NCBI RefSeq assembly: GCF_023715485.1
Contig: NZ_JAMBOF010000008.1
Coordinates: 1-64,000, forward strand
Length of the DNA: 64,000 nucleotides
Direction: 5' to 3'
Source: Mesobacillus subterraneus
GTDB lineage: Bacteria > Bacillota > Bacilli > Bacillales > Cytobacillaceae
Of the stretch, positions 46,351 through 55,089 are shown in pieces (the stretch's first letter is position 1; the number at the start of each line of letters is the position of its first letter). A model generated the notes under the pieces. It did no database searches and was not told where the DNA came from. It saw only the letters and a list, made by a program, of their open reading frames with translations. The translations under genes were made by a program, and so were the position numbers.

Positions 46351-46364
46351 TGCTTGCGTTTTCA
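46351..46364 (-). promoter_or_regulatory. cre-like site upstream of deoB
   Basis: On the minus strand TGAAAACGCAAGCA, close to the CcpA cre consensus WTGNAANCGNWNNCW. Catabolite control of the equivalent B. subtilis operon makes this plausible. Confidence 0.5.
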
Positions 46365-46387
46365 TTTGTCAGAAGTCTGACATCCTC

Positions 46388-46415
46388 ATTGTACTAAATA
46401 AAATGAAAAAAACAA
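46388..46415 (-). promoter_or_regulatory. Candidate deoB promoter
   Basis: On the minus strand TTGTTT (46410-46415), a 16-bp spacer and TACAAT (46388-46393). It lies just upstream of the cre-like site, and overlaps the xerD terminator region. Confidence 0.4.
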
Positions 46416-46420
46416 GAAAA

Positions 46421-46446
46421 AAAGCTGACATCTGCGCCAGCTTTTA
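46421..46446 (-). terminator. Terminator after xerD
   Basis: AAAGCTG (46421-46427) pairs with CAGCTTT (46438-46444), followed on the minus strand by a T run. It lies about 170 bp after the xerD stop; nothing else was recognised in that interval. Confidence 0.75.
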
Positions 46447-46614
46447 TGACAATTCTATGAAACTATTGCTCTTTTCGCAAACTTTGTTGCTTTCTCACAC
46501 AGAAGTAAAAATCGGCTTCAGGATTTTTCATTTCACCTTGCATTCTTGGTTCAGAAAACTTCTCTAAAAGAGCTCGACACCAGAATCAACCATTAATGAG
46601 GAAACAGCCAACTA

Positions 46615-47508
46615 CTACGCCCGAGGATGGAATTTCGAATAAACATCCTTTAACCTCGTTTTCGTGACATGCGTATATATTTGTGTCGTTGATATATCAG
46701 CGTGCCCAAGCATTTCCTGGACCGCTCGCAGATCGGCACCATTTTCAAGCAAATGAGTAGCAAATGAATGGCGCATTGTATGTGGTGTCAATTCCTTCTC
46801 GATTCCTGCATCATTCGCAAGCCGTTTTAAAATCTTCCAGAAACCCTGGCGTGACAGACCCTTCCCGTGATGATTCAAAAACAATGAGTCATCGCGGTGC
46901 TTTTTTGAAACGAGTTTGGGCCGGCCATTTTCGAGATATTGTTGAATTGCACCCGAAGCAGTTTTGCCAATCGGAATGATCCGTTCCTTGCTCCCTTTTC
47001 CCATGCAGCGGACAAAGCCCATCGTCAGGTGCACATCCGACATTTTAAGACCAATCAGTTCGCTGACGCGAATCCCGGTAGCATACAACATCTCGAGCAT
47101 CGCTTTATCTCGATAGCCAAAATGGTCGGTAAGCTTAGGGCTTTCAAGAAGGGTCTCGACCTCTTCCATACTAAGTACCTTAGGCAATGAACGTTCATGC
47201 TGCGGACTCTCAATGTGTACGGTTGGATCATGGTCCACTGCTTTTTCGCGCAGCAAAAAATGATGGAAGGCCCGGATAGAAGCAATATGCCTTGCGAGGG
47301 TCTTTGAAGATTTCCCCGAGTCCTTCAGGTGGCTCAGGAAATGGACGATCTGCGGGCGCTGAACCTCATTTAAATCAGCCAGCTGCTCTACATTTTTCAA
47401 ATAAGTAATATAGCTTTTCAAATCTCGTTTATAGGATACGATCGTATTTTTCGAAAGTCCTTTTTCAACAACTAAAAAGTGGATAAAGTCATCAAGCCTG
47501 TCTTCCAT
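46615..47508 (-). CDS. xerD: Tyrosine recombinase XerD
   Basis: A 297-residue site-specific recombinase that with a XerC-type partner (CodV) resolves chromosome dimers at dif. N-terminal SAM-like DNA-binding domain ([20 protein letters not shown]), catalytic residues in [13 protein letters not shown] (Arg), [15 protein letters not shown] (HxxR), and [15 protein letters not shown] (His and the nucleophile Tyr). ATG 47508. It lies 5 bp after yqzK. Confidence 0.95.
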   Translation of the reverse strand: MEDRLDDFIHFLVVEKGLSKNTIVSYKRDLKSYITYLKNVEQLADLNEVQRPQIVHFLSHLKDSGKSSKTLARHIASIRAFHHFLLREKAVDHDPTVHIESPQHERSLPKVLSMEEVETLLESPKLTDHFGYRDKAMLEMLYATGIRVSELIGLKMSDVHLTMGFVRCMGKGSKERIIPIGKTASGAIQQYLENGRPKLVSKKHRDDSLFLNHHGKGLSRQGFWKILKRLANDAGIEKELTPHTMRHSFATHLLENGADLRAVQEMLGHADISTTQIYTHVTKTRLKDVYSKFHPRA

Positions 47509-47513
47509 TATTA

Positions 47514-47741
47514 TTACTCCCCATTCAGATAAAACAGTAACAGCCTTTCGAGCAAACTTCCATCCTTTTGGTCAGTCGTACCCGAAACCTTTATGGCTGC
47601 TCCCTCCGGTGCGTCATATCGGTGGTAACTCTCATATTCTTCGTTAATCCACATGATACCATAATAGAATAAGATTGTGCATCCAGTGAACAATATAAAC
47701 ACTTTCAAAGTGTGCAGGATCAATCCGAACCAGGATTTCAT
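47514..47741 (-). CDS. yqzK: YqzK, DUF4227 protein
   Basis: A 75-residue protein with one membrane helix ([19 protein letters not shown]) and a short soluble part ending [13 protein letters not shown]. It is the DUF4227 protein that lies between fur and xerD in Bacillus. Function is unknown. It probably shares a transcript with xerD. Confidence 0.85.
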   Translation of the reverse strand: MKSWFGLILHTLKVFILFTGCTILFYYGIMWINEEYESYHRYDAPEGAAIKVSGTTDQKDGSLLERLLLFYLNGE

Positions 47742-47930
47742 ATTTCTTGCCCCCGTCTATAGATCATTTACTAATCTTTATGCCATGTTGGACAAGAATT
47801 ATACCTTGCAGCCTCGCTATTTTCAGAACCTGTGTCACTTTATCATCCCAACTACTACGAATTCTTTATCAAAGGCTCTTTTCGTAGACTTGTTGATTTC
47901 ACAGCCAAAAAAACGCAGCTAAAATAAAAA

Positions 47931-47957
47931 CCCTTTTCTCTAGGGAGAAAAGGGTAT
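47931..47957 (-). terminator. fur terminator
   Basis: ACCCTTTTCTC and GAGAAAAGGGT pair around a 3-nt loop, followed on the minus strand by TTTTTATT. Confidence 0.85.
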
Positions 47958-47961
47958 CATA

Positions 47962-48420
47962 TCATTCAGATGCAGCCGTTTCTTTTTCCTGGCATCTATA
48001 GCAAATGCCGTGGAAAGTCAGGCGGTGGTCTTTGATTTTAAATTTCCAGTCTCTTTCAACGATTTCTTCTACATCTTCGAGAAGGTCGTCCTGGATTTCA
48101 TCAACCGCTCCACATTCGATGCAGACAAGATGGTGATGAAAATGGGCAGCGCCTTCCTGGCGGAGATCATAACGGGACACGCCGTCCCCAAAGTTGATTT
48201 TATCGACAATTTTCAGTTCAGTCAGTAGTTCAAGTGTCCGGTATACTGTTGCCAACCCGATCTCAGGAGATTTTTCTTTGACAAGCAAATAAACATCCTC
48301 TGCACTCAAGTGGTCTTCTTCATGTTCAAGTAAAACGCGAACGGTCGCTTCACGCTGCGGCGTTAATTTATAGCTGGACGAATGCAGCTGTTTCTTGATT
48401 CTCTCAATTCTGTTTTCCAT
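47962..48420 (-). CDS. fur: Ferric uptake regulator Fur
   Basis: A 152-residue Fe(II)-dependent repressor. N-terminal winged helix (LTPQREATVRVLLEHEEDHL) and C-terminal metal-binding domain: HFHHHLVCIECG, and the second cysteine pair CYRCQ for structural zinc. It represses siderophore and iron uptake genes. The ATG 48420 (MENRIERIKK) is chosen by comparison; an upstream GTG at 48435 sits against GGGGGAG and cannot be excluded. Confidence 0.95.
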   Translation of the reverse strand: MENRIERIKKQLHSSSYKLTPQREATVRVLLEHEEDHLSAEDVYLLVKEKSPEIGLATVYRTLELLTELKIVDKINFGDGVSRYDLRQEGAAHFHHHLVCIECGAVDEIQDDLLEDVEEIVERDWKFKIKDHRLTFHGICYRCQEKETAASE

Positions 48421-48455
48421 TTCGATAACTCTCACTCCCCCGCCACTGTTCTTTT

Positions 48456-48483
48456 ATTATATCAGAAGGGAAATAAGATTCAA
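48456..48483 (-). promoter_or_regulatory. Candidate fur promoter, with PerR-like box upstream
   Basis: On the minus strand TTGAAT (48478-48483), a 16-bp spacer and TATAAT (48456-48461). A PerR-like sequence, TTATAATAACTATTG, lies at 48508-48522 with 12 of 15 matches to the PerR consensus. fur is a PerR target in B. subtilis. Confidence 0.4.
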
Positions 48484-48535
48484 AATAAAATTATTACAAA
48501 TAAGAAACAATAGTTATTATAAAATAAAAATCATT

Positions 48536-49180
48536 TTAATTAACCGAGTTGATAACCGCTTTTAAAAGCGCCGGTGATAAATAAGCTTCGATTGCTGCCG
48601 CTGCAGCCAGGAACACGATTGCAGCTACAAATGAAAAAATGTACCTGAAAAACTGCGGCATGATCGGCTGGTTTATTTTTTTCATGAATTGATTGCGGAT
48701 CATCTTCAATGAAAAAGTAACTGCCATTGCCGCTGTAATGATGAATACCGGAATGATGATAAAGTTCTGCGGCAGAATGGAGACAAATGATAACAGGAAG
48801 CCATCCCAGCCCATTTGGTTTACAAGGAATCCTACCGTAAAGCCAACGACCATACCTTTCATGAATAAAAGGATCAATATTACAGGAAGGCCAATGATTG
48901 AGACCCCTAAAATCCAGATGAGACCAATGAATTTCCCATTGTGCAAGAAGCTTTGCAGAAATAGATCCCTGCCATCGGCTACCTTGCCGGTTGCTGCCTG
49001 TCCAAAAAATTGCGATAAATAATAGAATAAATCCTCTTTTTGTGTGAAGCTGAGGCTGTTTACGATAACAGCGCCAAAAATGACTCCCATCAAAAACAGG
49101 ACAATAACAAAAAGATAGATTGAGGAATATTCTCGCAAATGATTTGCTACGACGTCCTGGTACTTTCGTTTCTTCATCAC
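48536..49180 (-). CDS. spoIIM: Stage II sporulation protein SpoIIM
   Basis: A 214-residue membrane protein with five hydrophobic segments; conserved SILPQNFIIIPVFII near residues 134-148. With SpoIID and SpoIIP it dissolves septal peptidoglycan to allow engulfment. It begins at 49180 behind GGAGGAAG (a second ATG follows immediately). Confidence 0.93.
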   Translation of the reverse strand: MMKKRKYQDVVANHLREYSSIYLFVIVLFLMGVIFGAVIVNSLSFTQKEDLFYYLSQFFGQAATGKVADGRDLFLQSFLHNGKFIGLIWILGVSIIGLPVILILLFMKGMVVGFTVGFLVNQMGWDGFLLSFVSILPQNFIIIPVFIITAAMAVTFSLKMIRNQFMKKINQPIMPQFFRYIFSFVAAIVFLAAAAAIEAYLSPALLKAVINSVN

Positions 49181-49273
49181 TCTTCCTCCTGCATATTGGT
49201 TACTATCATCATATGCACGGTCTAGCAGTCTATGACTAAGAGTGATGAATTTCCGGTCCTTTTAATAGATAAA

Positions 49274-49520
49274 GGCTCTGTTAAATTAGGCTGTTGATTT
49301 TCGTTCCAGGCGCTTCGCTTTCCGCGGGGCTTGGCGCTGAGCCGCCTCGTCGCAAGCTCCTGCGGGGTCTCACCTGACCAGCTAAGCCCGCAGGACATTG
49401 ACCTGAGCTTCGTCGAAACTGCCCACGCACGATGGAAATACGTTAGCATTTTCTGAGGAGTCTGCGCGCCCTCCACTACAATCAACAGGGTTAAATAACA
49501 ACATTGAGCTTAACAGAGCC
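49274..49520. mobile_element. Intact MITE, ISL3-like ends with 8-bp target duplication
   Basis: A 247-bp non-coding element with terminal inverted repeats GGCTCTGTTAA and TTAACAGAGCC. It is flanked on both sides by the identical 8-bp TAGATAAA (49266-49273 and 49521-49528), a clean target-site duplication. The GGCTCTGTTAA start and 8-bp duplication fit the ISL3 family, so an ISL3 transposase probably moved it; none is in the window. Interior is GC-rich with palindromic blocks. A short frame inside it (49222-49485) is not a gene. Relics of the same type lie at 18241-18407 and 54238-54276. Confidence 0.85.
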
Positions 49521-49522
49521 TA

Positions 49523-49553
49523 GATAAAAAAATTCCGGCCAAAGATGACCGGG
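49523..49553 (-). terminator. yqxK terminator
   Basis: On the minus strand CCGGTCA pairs with TGGCCGG around TCTT, followed by AATTTTTTT. Confidence 0.65.
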
Positions 49554-49554
49554 T

Positions 49555-50721
49555 TTACACATCCGCAATTTTTCCGTATTTGCCCCCGCCCCCTGCAAGG
49601 AAGGCGAGCTGGCCGTTGCGGGCTCTATCTATCATTATTGCTGTCTTTTCCGGGATTACTTCTTTCAATGATTCAAGAGGCACTGAATGAAGGACAGCCA
49701 TTTCTGTACCGAAGTGGTCCAAAAGCTTTTCTAGCATTTTCGGGCCAAGACCGGGTATGAATTCCAACGGTACCTGATGAATATATGGCGGTCTGCTGAC
49801 ATTCGCTTCCTCAGCTGTCTTTAATTCCGAAATCCTGTCGGCAACTCCCTTTACCTTTTTCATTGACCCGCATTCGGTACAGGTTGCGTCGTTTGAGAGG
49901 CTGTGCCTGAAACATTCTGCACAAACGGTGCGATGGTACTTTCCGAGCTGCGGATCCAGGCCGTAATTCGCTTTTATGCCTCTCCCGTCTGTTTGTTTCA
50001 AAGCAAGACAGAGTTCATGGAATGAAGGTGCGACCATCTCAATTTTCTGGTATTCCCTCGCGATTTTTGCCAGGGAGTGGGCATCGGAATTCGTGACAAA
50101 CGTATATCGATGGAGCTCCGAAATATGGTCTGCCATCCTCGTATCTGAACTCAAACCAAGTTCAATGCCGTCAATCATTTCCGGGTCAAAAACTTCGGTT
50201 AAAGATTGACGTACACCTTTCCCATACAGGCTTTTAAAAGGAGTAAACACATGAGCAGGAATGAAGATTCCTCCAAGTGATTTAACCTTCTTTTGCAAAT
50301 CTCTGCCTGAAACGTACACTCTTTGGGAACTCAGATGTACGTTTTTCAAATGCCTTGCCAGCCATCCGGAAAAATCCTTCATCGTTTGCAAATATGGAAA
50401 AAAACATAATACATGGATTGGCCCCAGTGTATCCTTATCATTTATCTCGAGTTCAGACCCGAGGATGATGCTCATTCCACCATACATTAAACCGCCATCA
50501 GGATTTTCCTGCAGCTCACCTGCGTTAAGGAGCTGTTCCATTTCCTCGAGTACTTCAGGCGAATGGCTGTCGATGATACCGATCATATTCAGACCTTTAT
50601 GATCCCTCGCATGGCTGATTATATTGTGGAAGGTAAGCGATTTCGCGCCCGTAATCTTAACTGCCCGTCCTGATTTCGTCCTGCCAATATGGATATGTAG
50701 ATCGACGAAGTATTGCTGCAT
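49555..50721 (-). CDS. yqxK: Endonuclease Q-type PHP protein YqxK
   Basis: A 388-residue protein of the EndoQ family, which incises DNA 5' of deaminated bases and abasic sites in archaea and some Bacillus. The PHP metal motifs are DLHIHIG near the N terminus, IIDSHSPEV, FIPAHVFTP and TNSDAHS. A four-cysteine zinc finger (CAECF ... CTECG) and a helix-hairpin-helix segment (VPLEFIPGLGPKMLEKLLDH) follow. The ATG at 50721 overlaps the nudF stop codon (TAATG). Confidence 0.88.
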   Translation of the reverse strand: MQQYFVDLHIHIGRTKSGRAVKITGAKSLTFHNIISHARDHKGLNMIGIIDSHSPEVLEEMEQLLNAGELQENPDGGLMYGGMSIILGSELEINDKDTLGPIHVLCFFPYLQTMKDFSGWLARHLKNVHLSSQRVYVSGRDLQKKVKSLGGIFIPAHVFTPFKSLYGKGVRQSLTEVFDPEMIDGIELGLSSDTRMADHISELHRYTFVTNSDAHSLAKIAREYQKIEMVAPSFHELCLALKQTDGRGIKANYGLDPQLGKYHRTVCAECFRHSLSNDATCTECGSMKKVKGVADRISELKTAEEANVSRPPYIHQVPLEFIPGLGPKMLEKLLDHFGTEMAVLHSVPLESLKEVIPEKTAIMIDRARNGQLAFLAGGGGKYGKIADV

Positions 50722-51272
50722 TATTTCCCCAAAGCCTCTTGCAGCTGCAAATACTGGATTGCAAAGGCAGTTTTCGCGTCGTAAATTTTTTGCTCTTTTA
50801 CTAACTGGACAGCTTCTTCCAAAGTAACTTCCATAAGGTTGACGAATTCATCCTCATCAGTAGTCGCAGGGTTCTCCTTTTTTGCTAAGCCGATCGCCTT
50901 ATATACATGAATGATTTCATCTGCAAACCCTGGTGACGTATAGAACGAAATGAGCCATTCCATGCTGGCGCACTCATAGCCTGTTTCTTCCTCAAGCTCG
51001 CGAGCAGCACAAATCTCCGTTTTCTCGCCAGCCTCAAGCTTCCCGGCGGGTATCTCGACGATCGTCCTTTCCAGAGCTTTTCGATATTGCTCTACCATGA
51101 TGATCTTATTATCAGCAGTTACAGGAATCACCGCTACTGCCCCTGGATGCTTGACGATTTCCCTTTTGGAAACTTTTCCGTTCGGCAGTTCTACATCATC
51201 TACTTGCAGACTGATTACCTTTCCCGCAAAAATCTGTTCCGTTTTCAATGTTTTTTCATCAAGAGGTCTCAT
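50721..51272 (-). CDS. nudF: ADP-ribose pyrophosphatase NudF
   Basis: A 183-residue Nudix hydrolase that splits ADP-ribose to AMP and ribose-5-phosphate. The Nudix box GKLEAGEKTEICAARELEEE plus TG follows the GX5EX7REUXEEXGU pattern. The start at 51272 (MRPLDEKTL) follows GAGAG. It overlaps yqxK by one codon and is divergent from mciZ. Confidence 0.93.
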   Translation of the reverse strand: MRPLDEKTLKTEQIFAGKVISLQVDDVELPNGKVSKREIVKHPGAVAVIPVTADNKIIMVEQYRKALERTIVEIPAGKLEAGEKTEICAARELEEETGYECASMEWLISFYTSPGFADEIIHVYKAIGLAKKENPATTDEDEFVNLMEVTLEEAVQLVKEQKIYDAKTAFAIQYLQLQEALGK

Positions 51273-51288
51273 TACTTATTCTCTCCTG

Positions 51289-51318
51289 TTCTATTCCGTT
51301 ATTAAATGCTCATACATT
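51289..51318 (+). promoter_or_regulatory. Putative sigma-E promoter of mciZ
   Basis: TTCTATT (51289-51295), a 15-bp spacer and CATACATT (51311-51318), a strong sigma-E -10. The ribosome site AAAGGAG (51336-51341) follows 18 bp downstream. Confidence 0.6.
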
Positions 51319-51348
51319 TTATCATACTTATCCGAAAGGAGTATGCTG

Positions 51349-51498
51349 ATGAAGATTTACGTGCATGATCAAGGCATAACACTTGCAGGGAAGGCATGGG
51401 AGATCAAGCAAAAGCTAAAAGAATACCAAAAACAGCACAAGCTGGTGAAAGACTGGATCAATTCCGTCAATAAAACAGTTAACAATCGGATAAGTTGA
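51349..51498 (+). CDS. mciZ: FtsZ inhibitor MciZ
   Basis: A 49-residue peptide. The core GKAWEIKQKLKEYQK plus VKDWI aligns with B. subtilis MciZ (GKAWEIRAKLKEY and VKDWI), with an added tail VNKTVNNRIS. MciZ binds the C-terminal face of FtsZ and blocks Z rings in the mother cell during sporulation. Its place between nudF and yqkF is the same as in B. subtilis. The start is set by GGAG 7 nt upstream. Confidence 0.88.
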   Translation: MKIYVHDQGITLAGKAWEIKQKLKEYQKQHKLVKDWINSVNKTVNNRIS

Positions 51499-51555
51499 AC
51501 GCACTCCCTCCCTTTCGTTAAAATGGAACCAGCCCGAAAGAACGGAGTGATTTTT

Positions 51556-52467
51556 ATGAGGAAACGGCAATTAGGCTCATCTGATTTGTTTGTAAGTGAA
51601 ATTGGACTTGGTTGCATGTCACTGGGGACTGATGAAGCAAATGCTGCGGCTGTATTAGAAGCTGCACTTGATGAAGGCATCAATTATTTCGATACTGCGG
51701 ATTTATACGACTTCGGCCAGAATGAAAAAATCGTCGGACAAGCATTGCGCAATGTCAGAGATCAAATCATCATTGCAACAAAAGCTGGGAACCGATGGAA
51801 CGAGGCGAAGGACAGCTGGACATGGGATCCTTCAAAAGCCTACATCAAAGAAGCCGTCAAGCAGAGCCTAAAGAGGCTTAATACCGATTATATCGACCTC
51901 TATCAGCTGCACGGCGGAACAATCGAAGATAATATCGAAGAAACGATTGAGGCCTTTGAAGAATTAAAATCTGAAGGATATATCAAGTATTATGGTATCT
52001 CCTCCATCAGGCCGAATGTCATTCGTGAGTATGCTCAAAAATCAAATATCGTATCTGTTATGATGCAGTATAGCATCCTTGACCGCCGCCCAGAAGAAGC
52101 AGTGCTTCCTCTGCTTCATGAAAAAGGCATCAGCGTCGTAACACGAGGTACAGTCGCTAAAGGGATGCTTAGCGACAAAATGCTAGAGAAGGCATCAGCC
52201 AAAGGCTATCTTGACTATACCTATGAGGAACTGCAAAAGGTGCTGCCGTCATTAAAAGAAAATCTTGCTTCAACACGCTCTCTCGCTGAAGTCGCCATTC
52301 AATATAATTTAGCACAGCCAGCCGTAGCATCTGTAATTGCTGGCGCGAGCACAGTTGAGCAAATAAAAGAAAATGCCCGAGCAGCGAGAGCCGATTCGCT
52401 GTCACCAGAGGAACTCAGCTTTATTCGTTCGTTTACTAAAGCAAATAAGTATGAGCAGCATAGGTGA
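51556..52467 (+). CDS. yqkF: Aldo/keto reductase YqkF
   Basis: A 303-residue NADPH-dependent aldo/keto reductase. The catalytic tetrad is partly visible: D and Y in FDTADLYDFGQNE, the lysine in IIIATKAG and the histidine in LYQLHGG. NADPH contacts lie near the C terminus (VIAGASTVEQIKENA). Substrate unknown. ATG 51556 follows CGGAGTG; the longer frame start is rejected. A strong terminator follows at 52490-52526. Confidence 0.9.
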   Translation: MRKRQLGSSDLFVSEIGLGCMSLGTDEANAAAVLEAALDEGINYFDTADLYDFGQNEKIVGQALRNVRDQIIIATKAGNRWNEAKDSWTWDPSKAYIKEAVKQSLKRLNTDYIDLYQLHGGTIEDNIEETIEAFEELKSEGYIKYYGISSIRPNVIREYAQKSNIVSVMMQYSILDRRPEEAVLPLLHEKGISVVTRGTVAKGMLSDKMLEKASAKGYLDYTYEELQKVLPSLKENLASTRSLAEVAIQYNLAQPAVASVIAGASTVEQIKENARAARADSLSPEELSFIRSFTKANKYEQHR

Positions 52468-52489
52468 AAATTAAATTGAACCTCAATAT

Positions 52490-52534
52490 GGAACACATTT
52501 CGTTAATTACCTGCGAAATGTGTTCCTTTTTTTA
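52490..52534 (+). terminator. yqkF terminator
   Basis: GGAACACATTTCG and CGAAATGTGTTCC form a 13-bp stem with a T run. Confidence 0.95.
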
Positions 52535-52611
52535 AACTTTGGCGCCTTGTTTGCCAATAAGGGTATTTTAGACTACTCAATGTATGCTAAAAAGTTTTTA
52601 AATATTTACCC

Positions 52612-53346
52612 TTAAGCAATCATTAGCAAAATCGTATATCCCATTAACCCGGCCGCGAATGCCCAAAAATTACTTTCACGTTCTTCAGGCAGTTCTTCCT
52701 TCATTACATTCAAAATTACCCCGCCGGCCAGCAATGCAAATAAAACGGCAATGACGCTTTCGTTCACCATTACAGCAATACCGATTGCCCAGCCAGCCAC
52801 AATCGCTCCGGCCAGGAGCCATCTGCCGATTCTGTCATATACTTCTTTGTGAGCTTCCCTAAGTGCATGGTCACTCGTTATGAAATGGACCGCGAGCGCG
52901 ATAAAATAAAAAAATAATCCTATAACTGTTTCTTGCTCACCGTGCAGCAATAGATATCCAATCAAGCCATTGTAAAGGAGAAATGCGGTGATATGGATCC
53001 AAAACACACCTTTTGACGTACGGTTAAAATTGTTCTGCTCTTGCTGTTTCTTCTTTGAGACTTTTACCATACGTTCTAATCCATAAAAAATGGCCAAGCC
53101 GATCATAGCTACAATATAAGTATGGTTTTCGAAAAACTTCAGGGCATCTGACTGGATGTTTTTATCGAGAACTTCATTATGTTTATTCAATTCCGGAAGC
53201 AGGTGGATGAATACATAAGCGACCGAAATACCTCCGGCGGCTGACAACAGCCTGCTTCTCGGAGCGCTGTCAAGGAATGGGAGGTACCTTGAAAATAAAT
53301 GGACTGCTACGAATCCCAGTGCCAGTATAAATGTAAAAAATACCAC
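52612..53346 (-). CDS. ZIP-like membrane protein
   Basis: A 244-residue protein with seven or eight membrane segments. VAYVFIHLLPEL and the histidine-containing VHFITSDHALREAH resemble the metal-binding helices of ZIP-family transporters, but key HxxxE signatures are incomplete, so transport of zinc or another metal is uncertain. It starts with GTG at 53346 (GGGGC site). No sequence for it in this position in B. subtilis is known to me. Confidence 0.65.
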   Translation of the reverse strand: MVFFTFILALGFVAVHLFSRYLPFLDSAPRSRLLSAAGGISVAYVFIHLLPELNKHNEVLDKNIQSDALKFFENHTYIVAMIGLAIFYGLERMVKVSKKKQQEQNNFNRTSKGVFWIHITAFLLYNGLIGYLLLHGEQETVIGLFFYFIALAVHFITSDHALREAHKEVYDRIGRWLLAGAIVAGWAIGIAVMVNESVIAVLFALLAGGVILNVMKEELPEERESNFWAFAAGLMGYTILLMIA

Positions 53347-53411
53347 AAAAATTGCCCCTTTGTCTTTTTTACCTTATTGCCCTTTGGCAACCGGAGCAAA
53401 ACCTGGGTATA

Positions 53412-53936
53412 TTAACTAGGTTTCCACTGCATAGCTCTTTGTTCAAGCTCCCTCACAAGCGGAGACTTTTCTTCTATGTACGACTCGATATCATATTCAT
53501 ATTTGCGGGCAGCTTCTTCTTTTACTGCGGCGTATCTGCTGGCTTCCTCCGGGTGTGCCCTTAGATAATCGCGAAAAACAAGGTGCCTGTGCAATTCAGG
53601 ACTGCCTTTTTCATACGAGTGCAGATGAATTTTTCTGATGCCATTTTCATCACTTTTTTGAAAATAGCGGCGGCCTGGGATGCCGTTTTCTCCCTTTGCA
53701 TCGTAGCCAGCAGCCACAATGGCAGGAGTTGCTTTTTCCACTTGTTCAAGACTGTCTGCTGCTAACATTATGTCTATGATCGGCTTGGCACTGAGTCCGG
53801 GAACAGACGTACTGCCGATATGGTGGATGATCACTTCTGCTGGTTCTAATAGTGATTCAAGGAGTTTCTTCTCCTGGTCAAAAAGCTCGTTCCACTCACT
53901 TCGATAAGGCACTACCTCTACTCTTCTTCTGGTCAT
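53412..53936 (-). CDS. GrpB/UPF0157 family protein
   Basis: A 174-residue nucleotidyltransferase-fold protein of the GrpB (DUF0157) family: VVPYRSEWNELFDQEK, HHIGSTSVPGLSAKPIID. The family has the GSTSVPGL signature of the polymerase-beta-like fold; function is unknown. The ATG at 53936 overlaps the yqkE stop codon as ATGA, so translation is coupled. Confidence 0.88.
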   Translation of the reverse strand: MTRRRVEVVPYRSEWNELFDQEKKLLESLLEPAEVIIHHIGSTSVPGLSAKPIIDIMLAADSLEQVEKATPAIVAAGYDAKGENGIPGRRYFQKSDENGIRKIHLHSYEKGSPELHRHLVFRDYLRAHPEEASRYAAVKEEAARKYEYDIESYIEEKSPLVRELEQRAMQWKPS

Positions 53937-54181
53937 TTGAACTTCTTCCAATCCATATCACTTTCGGAAAACAATTCTTCAAATGATTTGTTCTTCTCCC
54001 TTAATCGCTGCTCTTCTTTTTTACGCTTTATTTCTTCCTGCTTGTTCTTTTCTTCTTCTTCCTTTAATTGCTGTTGCTGGGCTTTTAATTTTTGCATGAT
54101 ATCCTGATTTAGAAGATCCCCCAATGTTGCTGGTTTCTCCTCTTTTTTAACTGGTTGTTGGCGTTTCTGTTTCTTCTTCAC
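53933..54181 (-). CDS. yqkE: YqkE (DUF3886), charged coiled-coil protein
   Basis: An 82-residue protein consisting largely of lysine, glutamate and glutamine helix (QQQLKEEEEKNKQEEIKRKK), ending SDMDWKKFK. It matches the YqkE family by composition and synteny. It starts with GTG at 54181 (CAC on the plus strand); the ribosome site GGGATCC is weak. Function unknown. Confidence 0.78.
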   Translation of the reverse strand: MKKKQKRQQPVKKEEKPATLGDLLNQDIMQKLKAQQQQLKEEEEKNKQEEIKRKKEEQRLREKNKSFEELFSESDMDWKKFK

Positions 54182-54237
54182 AGTGGATCCCTCAGTTCTT
54201 TGTCTGTTAAGTTTGTTTACAATTTCTCATTTTACCA

Positions 54238-54276
54238 GCTTAACAGAACCATTTTTCGGCTCTGTTACATTAGGCT
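54238..54276. mobile_element. Solo MITE ends (two inverted-repeat relics)
   Basis: A right-end copy, GCTTAACAGAACC (54238-54250), and a left-end copy, GGCTCTGTTACATTAGGCT (54258-54276), lie 7 bp apart. Both match ends of the 49274 element. No interior is present. It sits in the 54182-54391 spacer. Confidence 0.55.
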
Positions 54277-54358
54277 ATAACTGAGACTTTTTTTTAAAAT
54301 TATATCACCGAATTGAGGTAAATTAAATAAATCTAACGCTCCTCCTCCTAAAGAAGAA

Positions 54359-54383
54359 AGGAACGCCCCACTAAAGGCGTCCC
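54359..54383 (-). terminator. scoB terminator
   Basis: On the minus strand GGACGCC pairs with GGCGTTCC around a 7-nt loop, followed by TTTCTTC. Confidence 0.65.
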
Positions 54384-54391
54384 CGGATTAA

Positions 54392-55060
54392 TCAATATGC
54401 ATCTAACACTACTGAATCATCTACCTGCAATTCAGGATCTGTTGATTTGATCACATCGTCAACTGTATAACCTGCAGCAACTTCAACAAGCTTCAGCCCG
54501 AAAGGCGTAACGTCGATCACTGCCATATCGGTAATGATCCGGTTGACAACACCTTTGCCTGTCAGCGGCAGGCTGCACTCCTTTAAAATCTTTGCTTCTC
54601 CATTCTTGTTCACATGCTCCATGATGACGATGATTTTTCGTGCTCCATGAACGAGGTCCATGGCGCCTCCCATTCCCTTGATCATCTTTCCTGGAATCAT
54701 CCAGTTTGCAAGATCACCAGATTCTGAGACTTCCATTCCCCCAAGGATGGCAATATTGATATGTCCGCCGCGAATCATTGCAAATGATTCAGCAGAGTCA
54801 AAGTAGGCTGATCCTGGAATGGCTGTAACAGTTTCTTTTCCGGCGTTGATCAAATCAGGGTCGACGCTGTCTTCAGTCGGATATGGACCAATTCCGAGCA
54901 ATCCATTCTCTGACTGCAGGACAACCTGCTTGTCTTCGGAAATGAAGTTAGCCACAAGCGTTGGCATCCCGATTCCAAGGTTAACATAAAAGCCGTTCTC
55001 GATTTCTTTTTCAGCCCGGCGCGCAATTTTCTCCCGTACATTTCCTTTGTTTTTAATCAT
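54392..55060 (-). CDS. scoB: 3-oxoacid CoA-transferase subunit B
   Basis: A 222-residue subunit of a two-subunit CoA transferase. The catalytic glutamate lies in [12 protein letters not shown], and [10 protein letters not shown] and [14 protein letters not shown] are conserved. With subunit A it moves CoA between succinyl-CoA or acetyl-CoA and acetoacetate. GGAGAAGG precedes the ATG. It lies 29 bp after subunit A. Confidence 0.9.
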   Translation of the reverse strand: MIKNKGNVREKIARRAEKEIENGFYVNLGIGMPTLVANFISEDKQVVLQSENGLLGIGPYPTEDSVDPDLINAGKETVTAIPGSAYFDSAESFAMIRGGHINIAILGGMEVSESGDLANWMIPGKMIKGMGGAMDLVHGARKIIVIMEHVNKNGEAKILKECSLPLTGKGVVNRIITDMAVIDVTPFGLKLVEVAAGYTVDDVIKSTDPELQVDDSVVLDAY

Positions 55061-55089
55061 ATGCCTTCTCCTTTCATGATCAGCCAGAG

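Noticed and set aside
49222-49485. 87-residue minus-strand ORF
   Set aside because: Lies mostly in the MITE, which is non-coding; no ribosome site.
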